Part shown: positions 12,076 to 25,159 of the stretch, one piece after another
How the letters are laid out: each line of letters begins with the position of its first letter
Numbering within the stretch: position 1 is the stretch's first letter
Assembly: GCA_037013495.1 (NCBI GenBank)
Contig: CM072810.1
Span: 103,320,898-103,384,897, forward strand
Length of the DNA stretch: 64,000 nt
Reading direction: 5' to 3'
DNA from: Hippophae tibetana
Taxonomy: Eukaryota; Streptophyta; Magnoliopsida; Rosales; Elaeagnaceae
Program-made: the position numbers and the translations under genes
Notes under the pieces: model-generated
What the model saw: the letters and a program-made list of their open reading frames with translations, nothing else
Told to the model about the DNA's origin: nothing
The model's database searches: none

Positions 12076-12559
12076 ATTCACATGACAAAACTTCCCTCTC
12101 ATTACATCACACTCATAGGAAAAATAAATTTTACATAAAAAACTATCATATAATTCAGTGAATCCATCTTCGCTTGAATCTTAATAGCTTTTATGTACAC
12201 TAAAAAATAAAAAACACGAACAACTACACAAATTGTCTCGAAAACTCATTATTCATTAGTTCAATGTATAAAATAATAGATAAGTAAAGAAACAATGAGT
12301 AATCAATAGATATAAAATTTTAATTTGTTACTTCCCCTATGTGTAATCTCTCCAAAAAATGTCAAATTAACCGAAAAGATTTTCAAATTAGCTTTTCTTC
12401 CCTTAAATTAACTCTTCATTTTTTTGATTTTCGATTAATGCTCAGAATAAACAACACAAAGAAAAAGTAATGACATGCAAGTAAAGAAAACATGAAGTGT
12501 ATTGAATGATATGGTGATTGAAAACCATATTATGAATGTATATCCTTGATCATGGAATA

Positions 12560-13602
12560 CATAGCCTTTTCCATTTATCCATGGAAGTCACTCTTTGTTA
12601 TATACCATCCACTTTGGTTGATAATTCTTCCATTCTCATTCGCATTTCAACTTCAAATAAGTCTTGACAAGAAGGTTCGAAAGTAGGAATGTTTTTCATA
12701 TCATCATCTCCAAAAATATCAATTGTTGCTCTATCATTGGTTTTAATATCAATAGCTACTCCTCCAGTACCAACATCAGCAGACCTCTGTCTCTATGAGG
12801 TCTGGGCAGATGATTTTGAGATGGTTGGTTTTCTAATGTCACCTAAAAAATGAATGGAATCATAATACCTTATTGGTTGCACACCCATAGGCAGAATCAA
12901 TTATATGATGAGGCAACCATAAGGAAGACCAATCCTTGGGTTTATGATATGATATTAGGTTATAACTTCATCTTGAATGACTATTCCTACATTGAAGGCA
13001 ACTTATTTTCCAATATAGTATAATATCTTGGCATGTAGGTAACCTATCTCATAGGAATTATTTGATGCCAACAGATTTACATATATCATCTTATTCAAAA
13101 CCCAATAAAAAGGAGTGAATTCACCCGAAATATATAATTATTTGGCATTAAGATCGACATTGGGTGAACCTGATTGTTCAATCAACAAATCCTAATTGGA
13201 AATGCTATACCATTCCAAATGAAAACTAACATCCCCAATGTTTGTGATAGACAAAAAAATGTTGATTATTTGGGCTAAGATGTCAATATTTTTGTTTTGA
13301 ACAAATACCCTAAAACTCATCAGCCCAAGGTGATGAATTTTTGGGTCCAAATTAGCATAAAACTTGCAAACCAGGGTAGGATAACGTAATTTTGATGGTG
13401 TGAACAAGGATTTCTAACCCAAATCCACAATGGCTCTTGTAATTCCTATTTCATAAAACTCAATCCAGTTTATTCCACGCTCAAGTAAAATTAGGCATTT
13501 AGACAAAGTATTTTGATGCCTTGTTTTCGAATTGTAGTTCCACCATTGAGAAGAATGTGAAGTAGAAGGACCAGAGGGGAGTTCTCGTTGCCTAGCAGCC
13601 AT
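12560..13602 (-). pseudogene. Remnant of a plant-transposon-type protein (PF20167-like gag-type ORF)
   Basis: From an ATG at 13600-13602 the minus strand reads a basic start (MAARQRELPSG), then LERGINW, YPTLVCKFYANLDP, later VNLLASNNSYEIGYLHAK, and further on RIGLPYGCLI with LPMGVQPIRYYD. This order and wording match proteins annotated in plant genomes as putative plant transposon protein, which sit in retroelement-derived regions. At least four in-frame stops (for example just before 13410) break it. The tail is acidic and ends near 12560. About 500 bases downstream on the same strand are the polypurine-like tract and LTR-like repeat, so it was probably the payload of that element. Family assignment is from memory of wording, not a search. 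Confidence 0.55.
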
Positions 13603-13995
13603 TTGAAAACCGAGCATAAAACCAAAAAAAGACTAAAATGCCCTTACAAATTGATTGAAATTTATCAATAAATTGAAGAATGGAAATGGAGGAACTATTA
13701 TGGGTAAGTGAGGGGGATTTATGTGGATTTATTATCCAAAATTAGTGTTTGTTTGGAGGAAAAATGAAGATAATAGATGGTGTTGATTTTTGTTTAAATG
13801 TGGATTTTTTTTGTAGAAATTGATCCTAAAAATGCATATAATAGTGAATTCTAAGTGAAATAGGATCAAAAAGAGGAGATTTGATGGCCTTTTGAGTGAA
13901 AACCAAGATGGGGTGTGAAAAAAGGGTTTAGGGTTTGCGGGAGAGCGAGGGAGAAAGAAGATGATATAAATTGAACCTGTTTGATCGATTGACAC

Positions 13996-15240
13996 ATAAA
14001 AATATCAAACAAAAATTTAATAAACATGAACATCACTCAAATAATCAATTTTAAAATAAAGATAATTTTTTATTAGAATTGAATTATTCATAGTACGCAT
14101 AAGTATTTTGGTAAAATACACATACATTCTTCAACACATATGGTGTTATATTGACAATTTCTCAAAGTATTATAAATATTTGAACGCAAGAATATATCAA
14201 TTAGTCCATTCATGATTAGTTATGAGAAATTTAAAGAAAAAAAGTAACATTTATCATGAAAAAATTACAATTAAATTCAAACTTTCACAAAAAAAATTTG
14301 CCTATTAAGAGAGAAATTAATTAATTTTTTTTTTGAATTCCCTCTCATTATTTATGACAATTTCTTGTATGAGAGATTGATTATTTATTTTTATTTTTGT
14401 ATAATCATTTGTGACTCTCTTTTTTTATGCATGCAATTATTTTTGTATTTATCGATTTCATTTACCATGTTATTTTTATTTTTTGTAAAGAAAATATGCA
14501 TGAGCTAATATATCTAGTATGATAATTTTCACACTAGTTATGATATATCATAGTAGTTAGCTCTCTTAGAACTAGATGTATTTATATAAAGTAAAAGATA
14601 GAGTTCAAACACAATTTAATAGTTAAGGTTATCTCAAGCCCTAAAATCTCACACAATTAATTATGAACTTCAAGCATGACAAACATATGTATCCAACGAG
14701 TGTGTGAGTTAGTTCTTGTTAACATTGGTTACCAGATGTAAGGAAAAATATAATTATAGAGAATAATATACTTAAGAATCAGTCAAAATAAATCAAGTTA
14801 AATGAAATATTTAATTTTTGTGATCCAAAATAATATTTGAAGTTTATTTCAATGTTAGAACAAGTAATCCATTTGTTAAATTTTTAAATTTTTTAGAATA
14901 GCAAATCCTAAATGAACTCAAATAAAACTAAGAAACAAACAATTAAACTTAAACTTAGAAATAAAAAATTAAAACAATCAAACTAACATGCTTACCTCGG
15001 GTCAATCAAGCACCAAATAAAAATATCTAGGTGAGAAAGAGAGACGATAAGTTGACCGAAAAAAATAATTTTGTATAACTCAAATTTTCTTGAATTTTGG
15101 TTCCTTAATATCTTTTAATTTGAGTTCAATTAGTTATCTTTTCCATGTTCTTAGATTTTTCGTTGTTTTTGCCTTAATTTTTTTATTCATCATTGAAGGA
15201 GATGCAACATTCATATATGGATAATAAAAATTAATTTCAA
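13996..15240. other. AT-rich interior of the decayed retroelement region
   Basis: No coding similarity or structure recognised. It lies between the transposon-protein remnant and the gag remnant. Confidence 0.45.
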
Positions 15241-15254
15241 AGTATCGAGCATGA

Positions 15255-15905
15255 AATACATTGTTAAAATAGGGAGATGTCACGAGAAACCTACAATTAG
15301 GTTTGATATGACCTTTTCTACCATAGTTATGACAATATAACTATTCTTTATGTATAATAAGTTACAGTAGTTCTTGATGCTGAAGATGTAGCATGTGACA
15401 AGGACATATTTAAAGGTTTTACAAACTCTATTGATTTTGAATAAGGTGGAGTAGAATGCTCATCTATATATCCTAACCTTCTCTTGTCTCTAGTAGGCCT
15501 TTTATAGTTAAGAATCTTGTTCAACCTCTCAACACCAATGGTTAGCCTTTTCACAACTTTTTTGGATTGTTTAAGTTCCTGCATTAGATTTGTTTTCCCT
15601 ATTTTAGACCCATAAGACTTGAATTCAGATTATTAATACATTTAGACAATTCAAGTTTAGTTATTTTTATAAGTAATTTATCTCTTTTATTTTTCCATCT
15701 TATTAAATTTATGAATAATTCATCAGTACTAATCACATTAAATTTATTTAGTAAGAATTTAGAGTCATTTTTATTATTATCTAAATCAATATCAAACTTA
15801 CTGGAATGACCACCATTTGTTATAGTAAATGCCAGAAAGTTGGTATCATTGTTTTTTTTTTTTTGCTTCAATTGGATTATCACTATCACTTTCAGAGTTA
15901 GTAAA
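15255..15905 (-). pseudogene. Copia gag C-terminal remnant with damaged zinc knuckle
   Basis: On the minus strand an acidic run (SESDSDNPIEAKKK near 15890) leads into a Lys/Asn-rich coiled segment, then a block reading LNKILNYKRPTRDKRRLGY. The block resembles the gag C-terminus of copia elements, where SLDKLL...DKSGLGY is usual. Near 15300 follows a zinc-knuckle-like CHNYGRKGHIKPNC, whose second Cys is Tyr. Stops and a frame change separate the pieces. The gag abuts the LTR-like direct repeat at 15909 with no leader or primer-binding site, so the 5' part of gag is deleted. Confidence 0.6.
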
Positions 15906-15908
15906 TTA

Positions 15909-16500
15909 AAATATGTTCAATTAGAAGGCTAGGACTCAAACTACCCACCAATGTAATGTCCCTAAGTAACATACTTACAAGCCTTTACTTTCTTTCATAG
16001 TCTCCACAAGCAAGGTGTTTTGATTCATACCAACATTTCGATAAACTAGAATCACACAAGTTACTGAAACCATTTAGCTAGCACCTAAAAAGTTAGCACA
16101 AAAATACAAGTGAAATGTGTGTCCTTGAATGGATTAAACAATGAAAAATCCTAGCTAGATGATTTAAGAGAATGAAAAATAAACCAAAGTCACTAGCAAC
16201 TCTAGAACATAGGATTAAGAATAATAACAAAAATAATGTAGGCTTATAAATCAATCAAACACAACTATAAAATATTTGATAGATTAACTAATAAAAAAAC
16301 CTTTAAGATAGTATTTGCAAAACAGAATTAGAGAGAGCATAAGTTACAAAAGCTAATTCAATTGTAGTAAAGAAAATTAAATGCTTTAGATTTAGAGAGA
16401 GCATATATTGAAGCCCTAGGTCAAAGTTGAAATCATGGTCATTAGATCAATCTAGGTCGAGCTTGATCGATTGACCTTTTTGGTTCGATTGATCAATCCA
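15909..16500 (-). repeat. Direct repeat copy 2 (probable truncated 5' LTR)
   Basis: Diverged copy of 10943-11640. It lacks about 110 bases present in copy 1 near 11450-11560 and everything equivalent to 11650-12058. The two copies are about 5 kb apart in the same orientation, with retroelement remnants between them. Confidence 0.6.
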
Positions 16501-16942
16501 CATGAAATTCACGTTACCAAAATAAAAGGTAAATTTTTTTTAAACTAAATGATAAAAAATGATGTGATGATATTTCTATAACTCTTATGGTACATTTATC
16601 ATGCCTAAAAATTAAGTAAAAAATTTCAACAAAATATAAAATTTCCATAGTAGTTTAGATGGTTTACCCTTTTAAAAATTGAAAAATTGAGAGTACATGC
16701 AACTGCCCCTTTCCGAATATTTAAGAGTAAAATATTACATGTTGCTCAACACCAGGGTAGAAGAACAAGCAAAGTTTGTCCAAGCATAAAGAAAATATAG
16801 TCTCACAACAAGTGCAAAAAATTTGATAAAGAAAAAACCAAAACTGTAGACAATGAGATACTTAATTTGAGTTTATAACATGTCCCCAGTATTAGGGGTT
16901 AAAAAACTAGGCATCCAAGATAAGTAGTTGAGCCAAACGAAG

Positions 16943-18088
16943 CTATTTGGTCATCTCAGGCACCACGGAATTGTAGTGCTCACCAAGCCCAAAGGCATGC
17001 TTATGGTAGGATAACCTAATGCTTGAATCAGAGTCATTATCGTCATTGGTTTTGTAATCCTTTCCCATCTCCACATCAGGAAAGGATCCTGAGAATATCA
17101 TGATGTGTTTGCTAAGGCAGTGTGTTAAAGCTCCAAGCTCTAGCTGTCCTCCCCACGCAGCTGTTGATTCTATTTCTTTACAGTAGTTCTCAAACCTCTC
17201 TGGCAGAGAATCATCAGAAGCATCCTCTATTGCATTTTCGGACAGGAAAAATGGAATAAAATCAGACATATGTTTCCTCATATATGCGGCTGCCATTTCT
17301 CGAAGCTTTTGATAAGTGTATGGCGATGAACCACCAGATAGTAGGCCTAATTGGTGTTCAACAGCTCGGTAAAGGCAATGCCCATCAGGCTTTATTTCAC
17401 TAATAGTCAAACCAAGTGGTTCAAGCTTTTTCTCTAATTTCTCATTCTCAATCATACGATCACTTAAAATGTTGCTCTCTTCTTGTATTCTCTGTTCTCT
17501 TGCTGCTTCTTGCTGAGCTCTTTTATCTCGCCTCCTAGTACTCTTGCTAGGCTTTGCATTCTCATTTTGGTTAGTAAGAGAAACTCCGGCTATGGCTTTC
17601 ACTAAAGTATCAAGATTGTTTTTCTCATTTCCACTTCCAGTTCCATAGCCCAAGGAGGCAAGTTCTCCTGCATGTTTTTCTTTAAGATTTGCAGAGAGTT
17701 TAGAAATCTCATCCTCCACTTTCTTTTTCTTAGCTTTCTGCTCAGCCTTGCTACCTTTAGCAGCTGCTTTCTTCAGTTCAATTTCCTTGTTCTGCAGTTC
17801 CGATAGTTCTTTCCTGCATGCTCAAAAGTTGTTAGGAAAGGGACAAAACTTATCACCAAAGCTTAGGGATGAAAAACAATATTCAGCAGTGCAGTCTATA
17901 TGAGCACGCTTTAGTAACTGGTGTATGTCACAATCAATCGAAACATATATGAAACGGAAGAACTGATCGACATCCTGAACACTAGAGCCAATAACAGCTT
18001 ACCTATGCCTTGAAAGCATTTCATCTCGACTTTCCTGCTTATCTTGAGATGCTTTGTCTGACTCCAATTCAGATGATTTATCTCCCAT
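16943..18088 (-). CDS. OTU-domain cysteine protease (OTUD6B-like deubiquitinase)
   Basis: Spliced gene: coding exon 18088-18003, intron 18002-17814 (GT...AG, donor GTAAG, acceptor TGCAG), coding exon 17813-16943, giving 318 residues. The joined frame is continuous. The N-terminal 110 residues form a charged coiled-coil ([19 protein letters not shown]), as in OTUD6B proteins, which start with a similar RRHRKE helix. A Lys/Arg-rich linker follows, then the OTU fold. The catalytic Asp and Cys lie in [11 protein letters not shown] near residue 160, a WGGQLEL segment precedes the last third, and the catalytic His is in GEHYNSV close to the C-terminus. It should remove ubiquitin from conjugates in the cytosol or nucleus. 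The start ATG (18088) lies 11 bases into the exon; a further intron and a 5'UTR exon lie upstream. The catalytic residues look intact. Confidence 0.93.
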
Positions 18089-18098
18089 TTCAGCAATC

Positions 18099-19150
18099 CT
18101 GATACAAACATGGAGAATATTGTATTAGAACCTTCTAATTTAAATGAACGAAAACTATACATCATGGTATTTGATTAGAAACTAAATCAAATGATGATAC
18201 GCAAAACGCTTCCTCGAAGGAAAAATAAAAATAAAAATTAGCACACCCCAGTCAAACCGGGAACTAGGAGAGTAAAATACAACCTAAAAACAAATAGCTA
18301 CGAACCAATTAGTTCAGCAATACACATAATATTTCCACTTAATCACTAATTCAGGTTAAGAAACATAGGAATCTGCGCTTCCACACATAAATAAGATCTC
18401 CTTTCAATAAAATACTTTGTTACCTAACTTCCCTAAATCCAAAAATTGTAAAAATATCAAAGCCTCAACATTCAGAGTTTCAAGTCAGTCACAATAAACC
18501 AGCCTTCATTAAATAGGGAACAGTTTGCTATGCCTGATGAGTACGCATTCTATACAAATAACCAAAACAAGGAAGTTGAACACTAAAGTCACCATTCAAA
18601 TCAACCAAACCCGACTTACACATTCTATAGCTCCTCAGTTACATCTTCTATAACAAGGCCACCCATAGAAACCCAACACACAAGAACCACGTTATTTTTT
18701 CTTGAAATTTGAAAGCACAAACTAAAGAGCACACAAAAATCTAAAAAAGGCACTTCGAGAGCAGCATTCTGTAAAACCATATCCCTCATTCAGAACTTCC
18801 TTATAAAAAGAGTTCACACTCACCCATAACATAAAAGGCAATACATTCATTACTATAAAGTTCAATAATACAATTAGAAAAGAACATGGAAAATTAAGAC
18901 CTAAAAGCAATTCCGCATAGTCAAGATTTATCTTTGTTATCTCATTTCAAGTTGGATTTACACAGGAGTGGCTACTATTAAAAATGAAATCCAACTTGAA
19001 ATGTATATAATAACACAATTGAATGATTCACTAAACTAGCTAATAACACAGTAGCATACATGCAACGGTCGGAAATTCTAAGCATAAAGTATAAAACAGA
19101 AACCATTAAATCAAAATCAAGAAAAGACAGAACCCAGTAAAATAGATTAC
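18099..19150 (-). other. 5'UTR intron of the OTU gene
   Basis: Minus-strand donor GTAATC at 19150 and acceptor TATCAG ending at 18099 define an intron of about 1.05 kb directly before the exon that carries the start codon. The splice sites are inferred from motif and position. A long leader intron is common in plant housekeeping genes. Confidence 0.65.
18943..19003. repeat. Perfect 17-bp inverted repeat (hairpin) in the 5'UTR intron
   Basis: CATTTCAAGTTGGATTT at 18943-18959 is the exact reverse complement of 18987-19003, with a 27-base spacer. It could fold in RNA or be a remnant of a small transposon. No target duplication was seen. Confidence 0.85.
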
Positions 19151-19320
19151 CTATTACACTCTAAAAGCCAAGCAAGCAGAATACTACCCGGAAAGAGATT
19201 GGGGAGCGGACTGTGAAAACTATTGGCTTATTGAATAGCCTGCGGAAATGGAGCTGGAGGATACAAGACGGCCGGCGTTGGTGTGGTCGACGATGAAATT
19301 AGGGGATTTTGCGGTTTTGT
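19151..19320 (-). other. Probable first (non-coding) exon and promoter-proximal region of the OTU gene
   Basis: This segment is locally much less AT-rich than its surroundings (for instance GACGGCCGGCG near 19270) and ends in a splice donor at 19150. It has no ATG-led frame joining the OTU exon. The transcription start is not determined. Confidence 0.5.
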
Positions 19321-21691
19321 TTTTCATTTGTTTTATTCTTTCCTCAATTTTGAAGATATTCGACTCAACAGTAAACAAGGTTCGATCTCGATCCATTTTT
19401 TATTAGAATGTTAATCAAAATCATATATGTCAGTTTGTGAAATTAAGAGCTAAATCAAGAACATTATATCAATTTATTTATATGAATTTGATAGATTTTA
19501 AATCTACTTAATTTTAAAATAAATTTAAATTTTTTTAATCTATTAAATTAATAAATAATATTTAATATTTAATCAATATTTTAATTAAAAAAATTATATA
19601 TTAGCATTTAAATTAAAATTATATATCAATTTTTAAATATAATAGATAATTTAAAAATGAATAAATTATTAAAAATGAAAAAAATTAATTTAAATTTGTA
19701 TAAATTATAGTAAATATTTATGAAAACAAATTTACCTTATACAAAATTTTAACTAAAATTTGATGATCATAAAATATATGATATATATAATATAAATATA
19801 TGAAATTAAAAACTAAACATGCATATTAGTAATAGATAGGTTAGTTAGAAAAAAAACCCTAGTGGACAAAATATAAATCATTTTTTTGCATTTTTAAAAT
19901 CGAAATTAACATATTTGAATTTATAAAATATAAAATTTAATTTCGTTTAATTTAATTTTAATCAAATATATTGATTTATCGGTTATTATATTCACTAATA
20001 TTATGATTATTCATTTTATTGATTTTTTATATGTTTTTAATGTTATATTTTGAATACATAAAATATATATTGGAAAAAAAACTTCATTTAAAAAAGAAAA
20101 TTAGTATAGAAATTTTATTAATTTTGACATGGCTAAAGACACCACTAATCAAATTTATTAATTCAATCAAGGTTGTGAACTAAGAACAATTCAAAGCAAA
20201 AATTTTTAGGTTATGCAGAAACATTTGCTCTTATAGGATAATATTTACATTGAAAGAAACATGTTTCTTGATCATATTATGTCCTTCTAACGCAAGCGAA
20301 ATAGATGGATTATTCATCAATTGCACATCTGGCAAATAATCTGATTCTAAGAATACCATTGTAAAGCTAATATCAAGCAGAGACACCACCAAATAGCCCA
20401 AAACTAAACAACTTAAGGAGAGAAACAAGCAAGTTTATAGTTGACCATCACTCCCATGACAAAGCTACCATGATCTCTAATTACACAACCCAAGCCTAAA
20501 CTACCTTCAATTTGAAAAGAGCTTAATAATGTCTCAAAGTTAACATTGTTATTTTACTAAAATTAGCATTTAATGAGTTATGACATGAATAAAAACAATT
20601 CTAATAATAACACCACCTATTATAATATATTCAAACAATTTTTTTAGAATAAATCTTATGATAGCAAATAAATACTATTGATAGGATAATTAAAACCATG
20701 AAGAACGATAAGAATAATGTGTTGTGTATTAAAATAATTTTGAAAATAATAAATATTTTTTAAAAAAAATTATGCCACTTAATAAATAATAAGTGATATG
20801 AGTATAAATGTATATACATATTTATGTGCATTTAACATTTGTATTAAAATCATTATCATTCTCATGATATTTTTTTCTTTCAAATAATATATATTTTGAC
20901 ATTCTTTAGTGATATGGTAATAAGATAGTTTTTTTTTCACTTTTTTTTATCTTATTAGATTACTATTTATGCTTGTTTCGTAATGTGTAACTTTTAGAAC
21001 TTATTATACAAATATAATACCAACATATATTGTAAAAATATTTATATATTGAATATGAGATATAATCAATGTATACCAAATATTACTTAATTTTTATAAT
21101 TTCATATATCAATGTTTATAATTCAAAGAATCCATTCTTTTTCTTTAATCTCTTATAAATATTAACATTAATCTCTTATAAATATTAACCATTGAAATAT
21201 GAGTGTAAAAAGGTAGGTTAATTGATCTTGTCACATCAAATATATTATAAATTTTTTTTTTAATAATTTTAAAATATTATTCATAATATATATTATAAAT
21301 ATTTAAATTATACTAATTACGTGTTTCATATTATAACTTTTTATAATCCTAATTTTTCATATTAAACTCAAAGTTAAAATTATCACTATTTGTATTTGAA
21401 ATTCAAAGTTAAACTCATAAGCAAAGCCTATTTTGTTTGTATTGGGTATGCACATATTAAGTGTATTCTCAAGATTAAAATGGACTTATATAGAGTATAT
21501 ATTTGTCAAGTCCAAACAAAAAGTGGGCTCTATATGGGTTCTTGGCCTATTCGTGCCACATTGGTAAACTTGGAGTATGGAAGGTTGGTTAAACATTATG
21601 CAACTAAATGGTTTGTCTTTAATATATGGGCCTTCAAGTTTAAGGTGGTTAAATCTATTCCCGTTCGATAATAATTGTTAGTTGTACGAAT
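19321..21691. other. AT-rich intergenic region
   Basis: No gene, RNA or clear repeat recognised. Open frames such as 20231-20428 and 21390-21671 have no family resemblance and are embedded in low-complexity sequence. Confidence 0.5.
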
Positions 21692-21915
21692 TGTTGGCAT
21701 GAGTAATATTTATCTTATTTATATATAGATATTCTATAATATTTTGTAATCTATAACATTCTATAATATTTATAGTATTATTAGATTTATTACTTGTCTT
21801 AGGAATAATACTAGGCTTATTAGGCACGATTGTAATTTGTATATAATTCCTCCTTGTAAGGTGAATAACTTTGACTTATTCAACCAAAATTATCTCTTAT
21901 TTTTCGTTATATTTG
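21692..21915 (+). repeat. 5' LTR of element B
   Basis: Starts TGTTGGCATG. It contains repeated ATTCTATAATATT blocks and matches 26680-26893 along its length. Confidence 0.8.
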
Positions 21916-22112
21916 ACTTGATATTAAAGTAGAGATCCTATCTTGGACTTTGACTTATTGTTCTTTGATCATTGATCTACGTTCTTTATACTTGAGTTTA
22001 TCCCTTGACCTTTGATCCTTTCATTATCGTTGCCTTCTTATATTTCTAAACACTTTGTTGATTTTATTTCTACTGTGTATTCACCATGGTTAAAGATTAA
22101 TAAGTTTCAACC

Positions 22113-22965
22113 GTGATCAAGCAAGATGGAGATGCTAAGACTTCTCATGGTTTCAACCAAATTTCTATCTCCATTAAAGATGATTCGATTGGAAGTTATG
22201 GAGATGTCAAGCTCAATGGCTCTGATTATCGAGCTTGGAAGAAGATGATAAAGAGTTACCTTTATGGAATTGATAAGGTGGGTTATGTTGATGGTTCAAT
22301 TACTGAACCACCAATTAAAGCCAACATTTATTCAAAATGGAAGACTATGAATAGCTCAGTAACCTCTTTTCTTTACAGATCCATGATCGAAGGTATTTCA
22401 TAGATGATTATGAGATGAAGTACAGTTGAAGAAGTCCAGGAAAGCCTCATAGATGTCTACTTTAATGCAACAAATTTTGCTAAGTTTTATGAGTTAAGTT
22501 CTTAAGTCTTCTATATGACTTAAGATGGGAAACCAATTGCTATGTATTTTGCGAAACTAAATGGTATTTGGCGAGAAAATGATCAGATGTATCCACGATA
22601 TATGAAGTGCCTAGATGATGTCAAGATTTATAAGGAAGAGTGGGATCTTATAAGGGTTTATGTTTTTTTGGCTAGCCTAGATCCAATATTTGAGAATATG
22701 GAGTGAATTACTTCGTTGGACTAACATACCAACCTTGATTTGCTTATATTTGCAAAGATGAGACTCAGAAGGCTGGAACTAGAACAGTTACTATAGAAGT
22801 TGCAGGCCTTGTAATACAATCAAAACTATCCAATTCCTCAAGAAATTGACCTCCTCATTCTCTACGTTCCTCTCTTCAAGGTCCTCATCTCGAGTTCTCC
22901 TTAAATATGACCTGTAACTATTGTAAATATTCAGGTCACATTAAAGAAAATTGTTACAATTTGGT
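22113..22965 (+). pseudogene. Copia gag remnant of element B
   Basis: An open segment 22113-22403 has the copia gag N-terminus (LNGSDYRAWKKMIKSYL, then SKWKTMNSSVTSFL). The rest of gag continues in broken frames and reaches an intact CCHC zinc knuckle, CNYCKYSGHIKENC, at 22913-22954. Only the N-terminal part is a continuous frame. Confidence 0.8.
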
Positions 22966-23164
22966 TAGTTTTCCAACAGGCTACTTTAATAGGCCCAATC
23001 CCAAGAAAATAAATCCAAAGGGAAGGTTATTATTCATCTTATTCAAGACCATGATTAATATGTTATGACAAAACTCGATCACACCAAATGTTGGTAAAGA
23101 TATTGCATCAATAAGTTACGATGGTAATGGTAAGATTGGATTTGCTTTAAAATTTTCTAGCTTT

Positions 23165-24480
23165 ACTAGTGGCAATACTTTGATAATTGATTACGTATCA
23201 TCTAACCATATGACCTATGATCATAGTTTCTTTCTTTTTATCAATCCCCTCTCTATTTCCTCTGATGTCAATACCAATGGTAGTTCTTCCCCTATTTTAG
23301 GCAAAAGTTCTGTCCATCTCACCCCTTCTTTGACACTGCATAATGTCCTTTATATACCTGATCTCCCTCATCATCTCATATTTATGCCTCAACTTAACAC
23401 TTAATCTCGATGTTCTGTAACATTTTTTTCCTATATATTTGAATTTTTAGGACCTCCTAACCAGGGAAATAATCAATAGGAATTATCTGAAGGGTTGATT
23501 ATTTCATTGGGATTACATGTTCATCAAAATAAAGCTAGAAAAAGTTATCCAAGTAGCCTTAATTTTGACTAGAGTTACTAATCAAGTTGAAGAATTATGG
23601 ATATGAAATCAGAAATTTGGACATCCTTCATTCAATGTCATGAAAAATTCTATGCCATTCTTGTTTATGGGCATTGTTGAGTCCAAGTTGCATTATGAAT
23701 CATACATCTTAGCTAAAAGTCATCTTACTAGTTATCATGTTAATACTGCTAAGAGTTCTTTTACTTTTAAGCTTATTCGTTCTTATGTATGAGAACATTC
23801 CCACAAGTTAATCTTGTCTGGAGAACATTGGCTTATTTTTTTTATTGATTATTATTCCCATCTTACTTAGGTCTCTTTATCGAGGCACAAATATGAAGTA
23901 TTTTATGCTATTTAAGAATTTTTTGCTTTTGTTCAAAATCAATTTATAGTTAATTATATTAAAGTTTTTTGTTCTGACATTGGGGAAGATTTTTTCAATT
24001 CTTATTTTAACCAGATCTTTCATTCTCATTGGATTATTCATCAAATTACTTGCCCTTAAACTCCTAAAAAATGATGTCTTAGAAAAAAAAAGAATTGTCA
24101 TGTTCTTGACATAGTTCAGTCTCTTTTATTTAGTGCCCTTATGGTTAAGTATCTTTAGAGAGATGCAATTATCATTGCTTGTCATCTCATTAATAGGCTA
24201 CCCTCCTCTATTCTCAATGGTCAAACCCCTATACTACTCTCTCAAATCATGTGTCTATCCCTTTGTTTTCCAATCTCCCTACACATGTCTTTGGATGTGT
24301 TGTGTTCATCAGTGTCCCTAAGAATCAACGGTCCAACTCAATGTTAGGGAATTCAAGTGTCTACTTGTGAGCTATAGTGTTAATCAAAAAAGTTACAAGT
24401 GTTTTCATCCTTCTACATAGATGGTTTATGTTACAATAAATGTCATCTTTTATGAGGATGCTTGTTTTTTCTCCAGGAGA
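23165..24480 (+). pseudogene. Copia protease and integrase remnant of element B
   Basis: The protease motif appears near 23185 as DYVSSNHMT, where DSG would be expected, so the catalytic Ser-Gly is lost. The GAG-pre-integrase and integrase core follow in broken frames (FIDYYSHLT near 23840, CSDIGEDFFNSYF near 23970, LINRLPSSILNGQTP near 24190). At least eight stops interrupt it. Confidence 0.75.
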
Positions 24481-24559
24481 AACACACTTTTTTGGAAGAT
24501 AAGTCTTGTAGGATTAAAATTCATCAATAGAAGATGATGTTTGTGTATTCTCAGGTTCA

Positions 24560-24975
24560 ATGATCAACTGCTAGAATGCCATTGATCGATCACCAAATAG
24601 TTTTGAAGAAGATAGTAACCCAACAATCGATCATTACATTTTTGGTGATCAATTGTTGGTAGAACTAGAACATGATGTTTGAAATTTAGTTGTCTAAGAA
24701 GGCCATGCTCCACCCCTCTTAGATACATATAACCTTTGTTGATCACTGGATCGATCACCAGATAGTTTTAAAGAATATAATAGCCAAACAATCGATCATT
24801 CCAGTCCTAGCAATTGGTTGTTCAGTGAGGAAGAAGCTCCCAATAGCCAAACAATCGATCATTCCATTCTTGGTGATCAATTATCGATAGAACCAAAACA
24901 TGATGTCTAAAATTTAGCTATCCAAGAAGGGCAAGCTTCTTCACCCCTCTTAGATACATATAACCTTTGTCAACC
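24560..24975 (+). repeat. Internal direct repeats in the integrase-RT spacer of element B
   Basis: Blocks around CAATCGATCATT recur at about 24633, 24790 and 24851. A longer block containing CCCCTCTTAGATACATATAA occurs at 24714 and 24943. The period is uneven, roughly 60-230 bases, so this is a local segmental amplification. Confidence 0.7.
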
Positions 24976-25045
24976 AATCCTTGAGGAGCATTCCAATCTT
25001 GAGGCTAGTGGGGTTTCTTCTAACTTTGATAATGGTGATAATGTG

Positions 25046-25159
25046 TATGTTTTGCCTCCTAGGTCTACCCGTGGCAAACTACCTCACCAATATGAACCAA
25101 ATTATGTTTTGCCTCATAGGTCTACCCGTGACAAACTACCTGACCAATATAAACCAAGT
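25046..25159 (+). repeat. Two tandem 57-bp units, coding for a duplicated 19-residue peptide
   Basis: 25046-25102 and 25103-25159 are near identical and in frame; each encodes a YVLP-RSTR-KLP-QY-P type unit. It is the conserved linker motif just before copia RT, duplicated once. Confidence 0.85.

Noticed and set aside
13921-13940. Telomere-like TTTAGGG units (two in a row)
   Set aside because: Only about two units. This is a telo-box-like word in the leader of the transposon-protein remnant, not an interstitial telomere.
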